12,833 bases of DNA from Limnohabitans sp. Its GTDB lineage: Bacteria > Pseudomonadota > Gammaproteobacteria > Burkholderiales > Burkholderiaceae_C. The stretch lies in assembly GCA_023260735.1 (NCBI GenBank), contig JALQUL010000105.1:1-12833 (forward strand). The letters are read 5' to 3'. Under the pieces are notes generated by a model. The model saw only the letters and a list, made by a program, of their open reading frames with translations, ran no database searches and was not told the origin of the DNA. The translations under genes were made by a program, and so were the position numbers. Shown here in pieces: positions 6,469 through 12,833 of the stretch (the stretch's first letter is position 1; each line of letters starts with the position of its first letter).

Positions 6469-7254
6469 TTATTCAATTTTGGCTTTTTTACGTAGTTCTT
6501 CTTGAAAACCAGCCATTTTTTGCTGTTTTAATTGCTGTTCAATTTGTGGCTTAACGTCTTCTAATTTGGGTAGTTCTGTTGCACGTGAGTCATCTACACG
6601 AATAATATGGAAGCCGTATTCTGATTTCACTGGCACATCAGTCATTTGACCTTTATTAAGTTTGACCATTGCAGCTGAGAATTCAGGGACCAAGCTAGCA
6701 GGGCTTACCCAATCAAGATCACCGCCTTTAACAGCAGAACCCTTATCCATAGAAGATTTTTTGGCTAAGTCAGCAAATTTCGCGCCTTTTTTAATTTTAG
6801 CAATAATGTCTTTGGCTTCAGCTTCTTTGGCTACTAAAATATGGCTGGTTTTGTATTCTTTGCCACTGTTGGCAGATGCAAACTTATCGTATTCTGCTTT
6901 GACATCAGCATCAGATACTGCGAGTTTCTTTTGTTGTTCTTCGACTAATTGTTTAATTAAAATGGATTGGCGAGCCATTTCCATTTGTGATGCAAATTCT
7001 GGTGTACCGGCAAGGCCACGTTTTTCAGCTTCTTGCACAAAAATTTCACGCAAAATCAATTCTTCTTTGATTTGTGCTTTCATTTCATCAGTCACTGGGC
7101 GTCCTGATTTGGCAATTTCACGAGCTAAGGCGTCATAACGTGCATTAGGAACAGCTTTACCATTCACAATGGCAATATTTTGCGCAGATACTAAAGTAGT
7201 GGTGCCCATTAGCAAACAAGTTGCAGCAATAACGGCTAAGCGAGAAGATTTCAT
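6469..7254 (-). CDS. Periplasmic parvulin-type peptidyl-prolyl cis-trans isomerase
   Basis: A 261-residue exported foldase. Residues 1-24 are a signal peptide with cleavage expected after V-S-A. A helical SurA_N-like region (about 27-125) carries chaperone-type helices. The parvulin (PpiC) domain spans about 133-222, with the hallmark K-T-S-H-I-L-V (135-141, H138), G-G-D-L-D-W-V (177-183) and E-Y-G-F-H-I-I-R-V (212-220, H216). A charged helical tail rich in Lys and Gln ends the protein. The architecture matches single-parvulin PrsA/SurA-like proteins of Betaproteobacteria that isomerise X-Pro bonds in secreted and outer-membrane proteins. It is the last gene of the operon, 45 bp after bolA, with a terminator behind it. 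C13 is not in a proper lipobox, so a soluble periplasmic form is preferred. Confidence 0.9.
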   Translation of the reverse strand: MKSSRLAVIAATCLLMGTTTLVSAQNIAIVNGKAVPNARYDALAREIAKSGRPVTDEMKAQIKEELILREIFVQEAEKRGLAGTPEFASQMEMARQSILIKQLVEEQQKKLAVSDADVKAEYDKFASANSGKEYKTSHILVAKEAEAKDIIAKIKKGAKFADLAKKSSMDKGSAVKGGDLDWVSPASLVPEFSAAMVKLNKGQMTDVPVKSEYGFHIIRVDDSRATELPKLEDVKPQIEQQLKQQKMAGFQEELRKKAKIE

Positions 7255-7299
7255 GGGAAAAGGTTCCGATTAAATAAAAACAAGAATTTCAACGACTTA

Positions 7300-7605
7300 C
7301 TAGGTAGTTGAGGCGGTAGGAGCTTGGGTTTCAAGCGCAAGCGCATGAAGACCTAGTTCAAAAAAATCAGTTAGGCAACTATAAACTAATCGGTGGCTTG
7401 CGACTTTGCTAAGCCCCAAAAATTGTGCCGAGCTAATTTTTACTCGAAAATGCGAGCCTTGGCCACTTTCAGATGCACCCGCATGACCTGCATGAAGATA
7501 ACTCTCATCAATGACTTCAAGTTGACTAGGTTGCAACTTTTCAAGTAAACGTTGTTGAATATGTTGGGCAGTAAGCTCTATTGCAACAGTTGGAGTAGCT
7601 GACAT
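7300..7605 (-). CDS. bolA: BolA family protein
   Basis: A 101-residue small cytoplasmic protein of the BolA/IbaG family, which partners monothiol glutaredoxins in [2Fe-2S] cluster handling and, in E. coli, influences cell shape and stress gene expression. The signature is clear: L-E-V-I-D-E-S (29-35), then L-H-A-G-H-A-G-A (37-44) with H38 and H41, then S-H-F-R-V (51-55), the S-H-R-L-V-Y stretch (70-75) in the nucleic-acid-binding-like helix, and L-H-A-L (86-89), whose His is the conserved cluster ligand. The long H-x-x-G-H loop before H-F-R-V is the BolA rather than the IbaG type. An AGGAAAG ribosome site lies upstream. It sits 39 bp after yciB and 45 bp before the PPIase gene in one operon. 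Confidence 0.93.
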   Translation of the reverse strand: MSATPTVAIELTAQHIQQRLLEKLQPSQLEVIDESYLHAGHAGASESGQGSHFRVKISSAQFLGLSKVASHRLVYSCLTDFFELGLHALALETQAPTASTT

Positions 7606-7644
7606 TATTTTACTTTCCTAAAAATAATTTGAAAGAAAGCCAAA

Positions 7645-8274
7645 TTAATTAATGTTTTTATCTTCAGTCATATAGCGACTTAAATAAACGCCCTGACCAA
7701 TGACAAATATCAGCATTAAACCCATTAAGCCAAATAATTTAAAATTAACCCATATATCGGTGCTGAAATTGTACGCTACATAGATATTGGCAAAACCCAT
7801 AAAAGCAAAAAATACTGCCCAAATATAATTAAGTCGACTCCACACTGGCTCTGGCAAATTGATTTGTTTGCCCATTAAAGCTTTAATACCATTCTTTTTA
7901 AAGAATACTTGAGCCAAAATTAAACCCATACCTGCAAACCAATATAAACCGGTAGGTTTCCATTTAATAAAGTCTGCATTATGGAAATAAATGGTAGCTC
8001 CACCTAATACTAAAACGAGGCCAAAACTAATCCATAACATGGTGTCAATTTTCTGTTTTTTGACTGCTAAATATAAAATTTGTAAAGCAGTGGCCAATAC
8101 CACCACCACAGTTGCTAACAAAACTGGGGCTTCGGTTGGGCTTACTATGCCACCCGCCACAATAAAGCCCAAATATTGGCTCGCAAACGAAGCGGCCCAT
8201 TCGGCATTTTTGCCAGCGTATTTAAAAACACCAAAAAATAGCGCAATGGGTAAAAAATCAAATAAAAGTTTCAT
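7645..8274 (-). CDS. yciB: Inner-membrane septation protein A (YciB/IspZ family)
   Basis: A 209-residue polytopic inner-membrane protein. Hydrophobic segments lie at about 7-20 with 32-45, 50-70, 80-97, 108-125, 148-168 and 176-197. Family motifs are F-D-F-L-P-I (5-10), K-K-Q-K-I-D-T-M-L-W-I-S (72-83), F-I-K-W-K-P-T-G (102-109) and I-W-V-N-F-K-L-F-G (174-182). In enterobacteria YciB helps keep the envelope intact and interacts with cell elongation and division proteins; in Shigella (IspZ) it affects spread and septation. Compared with the E. coli form, the N-terminal part is longer (about residues 21-50), as is usual in Betaproteobacteria. It lies 43 bp after msrB. No strong Shine-Dalgarno sequence precedes the ATG, so translation may depend on the upstream gene. 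Confidence 0.9.
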   Translation of the reverse strand: MKLLFDFLPIALFFGVFKYAGKNAEWAASFASQYLGFIVAGGIVSPTEAPVLLATVVVVLATALQILYLAVKKQKIDTMLWISFGLVLVLGGATIYFHNADFIKWKPTGLYWFAGMGLILAQVFFKKNGIKALMGKQINLPEPVWSRLNYIWAVFFAFMGFANIYVAYNFSTDIWVNFKLFGLMGLMLIFVIGQGVYLSRYMTEDKNIN

Positions 8275-8317
8275 AAGGTAATTATCGACGATTTATATCG
8301 GTTTTTAAGAGATGCTC

Positions 8318-8734
8318 TTAGGACTCATTTGCAACAAAATTTAAAGAGGCTGAATTCATACAATAGCGCAGGCCAGTAGGGGCTGGGCCATCTTCAAACA
8401 CATGGCCTAAATGAGAGCCACAATTAGAGCAATGTACTTCAGTGCGACTCATCCATAGTTTTTGGTCGGTTTTAGTTTCAATTGCATTGGGGTCAATAGG
8501 TGCAAAATAACTTGGCCAGCCACAACCGGCATCAAATTTGGTTTCAGATAAAAATAATGGTTGATCACAACAAATACAAACATAACTGCCGTTTTCGTAA
8601 TGATCGTGGTATTTTCCAGTAAAAGCCCTTTCGGTGGCTTCATGACGAGTCACTTCATAAGCCACCGTTTCGGCTTGTTTAGCTCGTAAAATGGCTTGCC
8701 ATTCTTCATTGGTTTTTACTATTTTTTCAGTCAT
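8318..8734 (-). CDS. msrB: Peptide-methionine (R)-S-oxide reductase MsrB
   Basis: A 138-residue enzyme that reduces methionine-R-sulfoxide in proteins, usually in the cytoplasm with thioredoxin. It carries the two zinc-binding C-x-x-C pairs, C53/C56 and C102/C105. The G-C-G-W-P-S-Y motif has C71 as the probable resolving Cys. The catalytic Cys lies in R-Y-C-M-N-S-A-S-L (C125), with H-L-G-H-V-F (108-113) nearby. An extra Cys (C55) sits inside the first zinc pair. The start at 8734 is chosen because AAGGA lies about 8 nt upstream; the in-frame ATG at 8743 abuts the AAGG and has no room for a ribosome site. It leads the operon msrB-yciB-bolA-PPIase. Confidence 0.93.
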   Translation of the reverse strand: MTEKIVKTNEEWQAILRAKQAETVAYEVTRHEATERAFTGKYHDHYENGSYVCICCDQPLFLSETKFDAGCGWPSYFAPIDPNAIETKTDQKLWMSRTEVHCSNCGSHLGHVFEDGPAPTGLRYCMNSASLNFVANES

Positions 8735-8791
8735 TTTCAACATCCTTAGAGTTGTTGGTTAGGGGTATTTTAAAGTAAAGCCAGTTGCGAA

Positions 8792-8812
8792 AAGGACGTT
8801 TTACGAGTCCTT
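8792..8812 (-). terminator. Weak hairpin downstream of selO
   Basis: AAGGAC (8792-8797) pairs with GTCCTT (8807-8812) around a 9-nt loop. On minus the stem is followed by four T. It lies in the 200-bp gap between the selO stop and msrB and could partly terminate selO transcripts, but the stem is short and the T-run minimal. Confidence 0.3.
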
Positions 8813-8945
8813 AAGATAGGGGTTGAAATGGCCTATTCTAATGAATTTAAAACCCATAAAAATAATTTTAAGATTTTAGAGTCAGCCTAAAAGGATATAT
8901 CGACATCTCTTTTGTTGCTTAATATGCACTAGCATTACTGCTCGA

Positions 8946-10433
8946 TTAAGACGAACAACTAATTTCGATAGAGCTTGCCCAAGCGGGCGCAGGTCGTGCG
9001 TAATCGTCATATAAACTGTGAGTTTGATAAGGGTTGTGCAACACTTCTAATAATTGATTGATTTCAGAATAGTCACCTAACTGTGCTTTTTCAATCGCAA
9101 TTTGTGCTAAATGATTCCTCAGAATATAGCGTGGATTGCTTTTACCCATTGTGCTCAATATATTATTTAAATTAAGGCTTTGCACTCTTTGTAAATACAG
9201 TGCATGCCATACATCAAAATTTTCTCTATGAATAAATAAATCTCTGGCATGAGAGGCGTTATTGGTTCTTAAAGTCTGTGCTAGCTGTTGCCAAAACCAG
9301 GTGTAGTCAATTTTTTCTTCACTTAATAATCGTAATAATTGGTGAATGAGTGGCCTGTCATTTTCCGTTACAGTCAGTTCATCTAATCCTAATTTGGCAC
9401 CAAATTCATGTAAAAAGGCTTGTGAATAAACTTCGCGGTAGGTCTCAAGTGCATTTTTAGTAGCGTCTATATCTTGAATTAAAGGCAATAGCGCTTCAGC
9501 TAAGCAATGCAAATTCCAAAAAGCAATGCTGGCTTGTTGGTTATATGTGTAACGACCATTGGTATCCGAGTGATTAAAAATTAAATCAGGGTCAAAGCCG
9601 TCTAACATCTTAAATGGACCGTAATCTAAAGTCAGTCCTAAAATGCTCATATTGTCGGTATTCATTACGCCATGACAAAATCCGACGGCTTGCCATTTTG
9701 CAATCATTAACGCTGTTTTATGGCAAACTGCACTTAAAAATTGGCTGTATATCTCTTGTTTGGCAGTTGCTAATTGACATTCAGGGTAAAACCTTTCAAT
9801 CACATAATCTGCTAATGTTTGGAGTGCTTGGTGATTATTTTGAAAAGAAAAATGTTCAAAGTGGCCAAAGCGAATAAAACTTGGCGCAACCCTTGCTAGT
9901 ACAGCGGCTGTTTCTGGAGTTTCTCGCATCACCATTAGATCTGAGCCCACCAAAGATAAAGCTCTCGTGGTTGGAATTCCTAAATGATGCATTGCTTCGC
10001 TACACAAATATTCTCTAATAGAACTTCTTAAAACCGCTCTTCCATCGCCACGCCTGGAATAAGGCGTAGGCCCTGCTCCTTTGAGTTGAATTTCTTGGCC
10101 ACCTTTAACTTCTCCAATTAGCATTGCTCTGCCGTCACCTAGTTGACCGGCCCAAACGCCAAATTGATGTCCACTATAGACACTAGCAGTCGGTTGTATT
10201 GGCCATATTTGAGCTACATCAGAACTGGCTGCAAAATTACCGCTTAAAATTTCTAGCGTTTGATTATGATCAAGCCAATCAGAAGGTAAGCCTAACTGTT
10301 GAGCAAGAGCATAATTTTTTACGATCCAATAAGGTTGAGGCAATTCCTCAGAATTAACAAATTGATGAAATGGCTTACCAAGCTTTGTCCAAGACTGAGT
10401 GGGGGCCAAGAAGGAGGGAGATAAGTTTTTCAA
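8946..10433 (-). CDS. selO: Protein adenylyltransferase SelO (YdiU, pseudokinase AMPylase)
   Basis: About 495 residues; family members transfer AMP to Ser/Thr/Tyr of redox proteins such as glutaredoxin using a kinase-like fold that binds ATP in flipped orientation. Numbering from the TTG at 10433: G-D-G-R-A (99-103), the K-G-A-G-P-T-P-Y-S-R nucleotide-binding loop (118-127), R-G-D-G-R-A-V-L-R-S-S (128-138), H-G-V-M-N-T-D-N (254-261) and the metal-binding D-Y-G-P-F (270-274). N-P-R-Y-I-L-R-N-H lies at 433-441. The C-terminus ends in the conserved E-I-S-C-S-S, whose Cys (C493) occupies the selenocysteine position of animal SelO. The frame stays open to a TTG at 10499 (517 residues), but that extension is not SelO-like and no start has a good ribosome site; 10433 gives the usual family length. 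The family call is firm and the start is uncertain. Confidence 0.9.
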   Translation of the reverse strand: MKNLSPSFLAPTQSWTKLGKPFHQFVNSEELPQPYWIVKNYALAQQLGLPSDWLDHNQTLEILSGNFAASSDVAQIWPIQPTASVYSGHQFGVWAGQLGDGRAMLIGEVKGGQEIQLKGAGPTPYSRRGDGRAVLRSSIREYLCSEAMHHLGIPTTRALSLVGSDLMVMRETPETAAVLARVAPSFIRFGHFEHFSFQNNHQALQTLADYVIERFYPECQLATAKQEIYSQFLSAVCHKTALMIAKWQAVGFCHGVMNTDNMSILGLTLDYGPFKMLDGFDPDLIFNHSDTNGRYTYNQQASIAFWNLHCLAEALLPLIQDIDATKNALETYREVYSQAFLHEFGAKLGLDELTVTENDRPLIHQLLRLLSEEKIDYTWFWQQLAQTLRTNNASHARDLFIHRENFDVWHALYLQRVQSLNLNNILSTMGKSNPRYILRNHLAQIAIEKAQLGDYSEINQLLEVLHNPYQTHSLYDDYARPAPAWASSIEISCSS

Positions 10434-10587
10434 AATAATGCCATCAAAAATAAAAAGGAATTCAAATTGCCAACAATTTTGATGTTCATTGTGATACAAA
10501 GAGGATAGGCCTGAAAACTGTAGGTGCTCTTTTTTTTAGTAGAGTAGCAATTAATAATTTAAATAATTTGACTAGGAGACACAAAAT

Positions 10588-12216
10588 ATGTTGGGACTCA
10601 TGCAAGACGAGCCTTTGCTCATATCTGCCATTATTGAATTTGCAGCACGCCATCATGGTAATGCAGAAGTGGTTTCAAGACGTGTAGAGGGCGATATCCA
10701 TCGTACCAACTACCGACAAATTGCCAGCCGATCACGTCAAGTGGCAAATGCACTAGATGCAAAAAAAATAGCATTTGGCGATAGAGTTGCTACTTTAGCA
10801 TGGAATGGTTACAGGCATCTAGAATTGTATTTTGGTGTAAGTGGTAGTGGCCGAGTGTTGCATACCCTTAATCCACGTTTGCACCCAGAGCAAATAGCTT
10901 GGATTGTGAACCATGCAGACGATAAGGTGCTTTGTTTTGACATGACTTTTTTACCCATTATTAAAGCCATTGCCACCAAAGTGCCTGGTGTTCAGCATTT
11001 TGTAGCCATGTGTGACGCCAATGTATTGCCCTCCGATACAGGGATTACAGGATTAGTGAGTTATGAACAATGGCTGAACGAACAATCAGATCATTACACA
11101 TGGCCAGTTTTTGATGAAAAATCAGCTTCAAGCATGTGTTACACCAGTGGAACAACGGGTCATCCAAAAGCTGCTCTTTATAGCCATCGCTCTACCATCT
11201 TACATGCCTATGCAGCAGCCCTACCCGATAGCCTCAATATTAGCGCACGCGACAGTATTTTGCCTGTGGTGCCTATGTTCCATGTGAACGCTTGGGGTAT
11301 TCCTTATAGTGCTGCTATGACCGGTGCCAAAATTGTATTTCCTGGTCCCGCTATGGACGGTAAATCGGTGTTTGAACTGATTGAGTCAGAGAAGGTGAAT
11401 TTTGCCGCTGGCGTACCTACTGTTTGGCAAATGATGTTGGGTCATGTACATGCTGAAAATTTAAAATTCAGTACTCTCAAAAGAACAGTAATTGGTGGTT
11501 CGGCTTGCCCGCCTGCCATGATTAATGCGTTTAATGATGTGTATGGTGTAGAGGTATTACATGCTTGGGGTATGACTGAGATGTCTCCGCTTGGCACCGT
11601 TTGTACTTTAAAAAATCATCATGATGCATTGCCAGCGCAAGACAAATTAAAAATTAGACTCAAGCAAGGTCGCTCTATTTTTGGTGTCGATATGAAAATT
11701 GTCGATGAACATGGCGAAGAGTTACCTTGGGATGGCAAATCATTTGGCGACCTCATGGTCAAGGGCCCTTGGATTATTTCTAACTATTACAATTCAGATG
11801 CAGCCTCGCCATTAATAGATGGTTGGTTCCCAACCGGTGATGTGGCCACCATTGATGCAGATGGTTATATGCAAATTACCGACCGTAGTAAAGATGTGAT
11901 TAAGTCGGGTGGTGAATGGATAAGCTCGATTGATGTGGAAAACATTGCGGTAGCTCATCCTGCAGTAGCCATGGCAGCATGTATTGGTATTAAACATCCT
12001 AAGTGGGATGAGCGTCCAATTGTGATTGTGGTGACCAAACCAGGTGTAGCGCTTACACGCGAAGAATTATTGGCCTTCTATGAAGGTAAAATTGCAAAAT
12101 GGCAAGTACCCGACGATGTGGTTTTTGTTGAGTCTATTCCTTTGGGTGGTACGGGTAAAATGCAAAAAACCAAATTGCGTGAGCAGTTAGCTGGTTATGT
12201 TTTACCCAACTTGTAA
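10588..12216 (+). CDS. AMP-forming acyl-CoA ligase (AlkK/DmdB-like, medium/long-chain fatty acid type)
   Basis: A 542-residue ANL-superfamily adenylating enzyme that activates a carboxylic acid to its acyl-AMP and then the CoA thioester in the cytoplasm. Core motifs are Y-T-S-G-T-T-G-H-P-K (185-194, P-loop), V-P-M-F-H-V-N-A-W (228-236), W-G-M-T-E (327-331), G-W-F-P-T-G-D (412-418), the hinge D-R-S-K-D-V-I-K-S-G-G-E-W (432-444), and P-L-G-G-T-G-K (518-524), whose K524 is the expected catalytic lysine. The M-L-G-L-M-Q-D-x-P-L-L N-terminus is typical of the AlkK/DmdB branch, so the substrate could be a medium- or long-chain fatty acid or 3-(methylthio)propionate; sequence alone does not decide. 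AGGAG at 10574-10578 is a good ribosome site. It is divergent from selO across about 90-150 bp. It lies upstream of livH, a common pairing in Burkholderiales, but a terminator separates them. Confidence 0.9.
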   Translation: MLGLMQDEPLLISAIIEFAARHHGNAEVVSRRVEGDIHRTNYRQIASRSRQVANALDAKKIAFGDRVATLAWNGYRHLELYFGVSGSGRVLHTLNPRLHPEQIAWIVNHADDKVLCFDMTFLPIIKAIATKVPGVQHFVAMCDANVLPSDTGITGLVSYEQWLNEQSDHYTWPVFDEKSASSMCYTSGTTGHPKAALYSHRSTILHAYAAALPDSLNISARDSILPVVPMFHVNAWGIPYSAAMTGAKIVFPGPAMDGKSVFELIESEKVNFAAGVPTVWQMMLGHVHAENLKFSTLKRTVIGGSACPPAMINAFNDVYGVEVLHAWGMTEMSPLGTVCTLKNHHDALPAQDKLKIRLKQGRSIFGVDMKIVDEHGEELPWDGKSFGDLMVKGPWIISNYYNSDAASPLIDGWFPTGDVATIDADGYMQITDRSKDVIKSGGEWISSIDVENIAVAHPAVAMAACIGIKHPKWDERPIVIVVTKPGVALTREELLAFYEGKIAKWQVPDDVVFVESIPLGGTGKMQKTKLREQLAGYVLPNL

Positions 12217-12230
12217 ACATGAGGCACAAA

Positions 12231-12262
12231 TGTTAGTTGTTCAATAAGCAATTCAACTAACA
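12231..12262 (+). repeat. Hairpin downstream of the acyl-CoA ligase gene
   Basis: TGTTAGTTG (12231-12239) is perfectly complementary to CAACTAACA (12254-12262) with a 14-nt loop. No T-run follows. It sits between the ligase stop and the intrinsic terminator at 12288 and may be a second 3'-end hairpin. Confidence 0.45.
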
Positions 12263-12287
12263 GCTTGCTTCATTCAAACCTTGCATT

Positions 12288-12317
12288 AGACGGACTTATG
12301 AGTCCGTCTTATTTTTT
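12288..12317 (+). terminator. Intrinsic terminator after the acyl-CoA ligase gene
   Basis: AGACGGACT (12288-12296) and AGTCCGTCT (12301-12309) form a perfect 9-bp stem around a 4-nt loop, followed by TA and six T (12312-12317). It lies 72 bp after the ligase stop and 24 bp before the livH start, so livH probably relies on readthrough or on a promoter overlapping this stretch. Confidence 0.87.
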
Positions 12318-12340
12318 GTATATGCATTTTTAACTAAGCT

Positions 12341-12595
12341 ATGGACTTCTTTCTCTATTCATTACTCAATGGTTTGAGCTTGGGTTTGTTATTATTTTTA
12401 TTGGCCTCTGGCTTAAGCTTAGTCTATGGCCTAATGGGAGTACTTAATTTTTCTCATGCTAGCTTTTATATGTTGGGTGCCTATATTGCCTACTCAATAA
12501 GCGCTAGTATAGGGTGGACTGCAAGCGTGCTTATAGCGCCTTTGTTAGTAGGCTTAAAACTGATACAAAATTTACAGTTTGTGATCCCTTTCTAG
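12341..12595 (+). pseudogene. livH: Truncated branched-chain amino acid ABC transporter permease LivH (5' part only)
   Basis: The first ~70 codons read as a LivH-type inner-membrane permease. They contain a transmembrane helix with L-L-N-G-L-S-L-G (8-15), A-S-G-L-S-L-V-Y-G-L-M-G-V-L-N-F-S-H-A (22-40), the M-L-G-A-Y segment (44-48), and a second helix ending in I-A-P-L-L-V-G (65-71). Intact LivH is close to 290 residues and works with LivM, LivF, LivG and a periplasmic binding protein to import Leu/Ile/Val or related compounds. After codon 71 (about 12553) the resemblance stops: 13 unrelated codons lead to TAG at 12593. From the same point another frame encodes methyltransferase sequence. The product would lack most transmembrane helices and the coupling loop to the ATPase, so it should be non-functional. 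Only a weak ribosome site precedes the ATG. Confidence 0.75.
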
Positions 12596-12774
12596 GCTCT
12601 GGTTCAACTGCAATAGCTAGTATTAAGCAAAAATGTAATTTTATTGGCTCTGATATTTCAAATAAGTCTATCACACTCAGTAAACAGAGAATTAAGGCCT
12701 TTTTATCAGATGGTATTGATATATATCAGCCAAAGCCAGCTGTAGATCCTAGTTTGCAGAAGGTTTTTTGGTGA
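12554..12774 (+). pseudogene. 3' fragment of a beta-class DNA methyltransferase gene
   Basis: From about 12554, in a different frame from livH, the sequence encodes the C-terminal end of an N6-adenine or N4-cytosine DNA methyltransferase. It contains the S-adenosylmethionine-binding motif I, D-P-F-L-G-S-G-S-T (DPF at about 12583-12591), then a helix, and F-I-G-S-D-I-S as the next strand with its acidic residue. The tail is Q-P-K-P-A-V-D-P-S-L-Q-K-V-F-W before TGA. Having motif I near the C-terminus implies the beta-class order, so motif IV (D/S-P-P-Y/W) and the target recognition region would lie upstream, exactly what is missing. The open frame can be read back to an ATG at 12514, but its first codons are livH DNA read out of frame. 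It is a remnant that cannot methylate DNA, probably of a restriction-modification system. Confidence 0.77.
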
Positions 12775-12833
12775 AATAATGCCGAGATCAACGGCTTTAG
12801 CTAGGGCGTGGTATTTTCCACCTTCGCCAAGGT
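12706..12833 (-). CDS. Possible 3' end of a convergent gene, unrecognised (runs off window)
   Basis: On minus, a frame open from the window edge ends at TGA (12708-12706) and encodes 41 residues beginning L-G-E-G-G-K-Y-H-A-L-A-K-A-V-D-L-G-I-I-S. Codon choice and the helix-like pattern look protein-like. It would overlap the methyltransferase 3' end tail-to-tail by 69 bp, an arrangement seen in restriction-modification pairs. I recognise no family. The competing reading is a plus-strand gene starting at the ATG at 12779, 4 bp after the methyltransferase stop; its residues (rich in Arg and Pro) look less natural. Confidence 0.3.
   Translation of the reverse strand, partial: LGEGGKYHALAKAVDLGIISPKNLLQTRIYSWLWLIYINTI

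Noticed and set aside
6662..7138. 158-codon plus-strand open frame antisense to the PPIase gene
   Set aside because: It lies entirely inside a gene with a signal peptide and complete parvulin motifs, has a Ser/Ala/Leu-rich composition typical of antisense shadows, and matches no family.
7216..7254. PPIase as a lipoprotein via C13
   Set aside because: The residues before C13 (A-A-T) do not form a lipobox with a Leu at -3, and a good signal peptidase I site (V-S-A) follows at residue 24.
8449..8643. 64-codon minus-strand frame inside msrB
   Set aside because: It is an out-of-frame shadow of the well-supported msrB coding sequence.
12779..12833. Plus-strand gene starting 4 bp after the methyltransferase fragment
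   Set aside because: Only 18 codons are visible, they are rich in Arg and Pro with codons uncommon in neighbouring genes, and the minus-strand frame over the same bases looks more protein-like; it is not excluded.

Overview
The window (about 12.8 kb, A+T-rich) looks like the chromosome of a low-GC betaproteobacterium, probably Burkholderiales. The main evidence is the gene order msrB - yciB - bolA - parvulin-type peptidyl-prolyl isomerase on one strand, a familiar Burkholderiales arrangement, and an AlkK/DmdB-type acyl-CoA ligase directly upstream of livH. No rRNA, tRNA, CRISPR array or recognisable insertion sequence was seen.

Layout, left to right. Positions 1-375 hold the 3' end of dinB (DNA polymerase IV). 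A roughly 450-bp non-coding stretch with nested inverted repeats leads into a secreted lectin made of three ricin-type beta-trefoil domains (828-2156). A strong bidirectional terminator separates it from a converging 3-hydroxybutyrate dehydrogenase gene (2344-3156, minus). A second non-coding stretch of about 500 bp precedes a dienoyl-CoA isomerase-like crotonase (3663-4508, plus). A long minus-strand block follows: selO (about 10433-8946), msrB, yciB, bolA, the parvulin PPIase, a terminator, yaaA and a QueF-family gene. On the plus strand after 10588 are the acyl-CoA ligase, two hairpins including an intrinsic terminator, and the first ~70 codons of livH. livH breaks off near 12550-12560 into the 3' end of a beta-class DNA methyltransferase gene.

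Functional themes. Carbon and energy metabolism: 3-hydroxybutyrate oxidation, unsaturated fatty acyl-CoA isomerisation, acyl-CoA activation and branched-chain amino acid uptake. Redox and envelope maintenance: MsrB repairs methionine sulfoxide, YaaA limits peroxide damage, SelO AMPylates redox proteins, BolA partners monothiol glutaredoxins, YciB is an inner-membrane envelope protein and the PPIase is a periplasmic foldase.

Three things deserve most attention. The QueF-family protein keeps its fold signature but has lost the catalytic Cys, Asp and His. The livH/methyltransferase chimera leaves both genes truncated at one point, marking a rearrangement or an assembly misjoin next to a probable restriction-modification locus. 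The leader of the lectin gene contains a nested, coaxially arranged set of complementary segments with an alternative pairing, which resembles a structured RNA.
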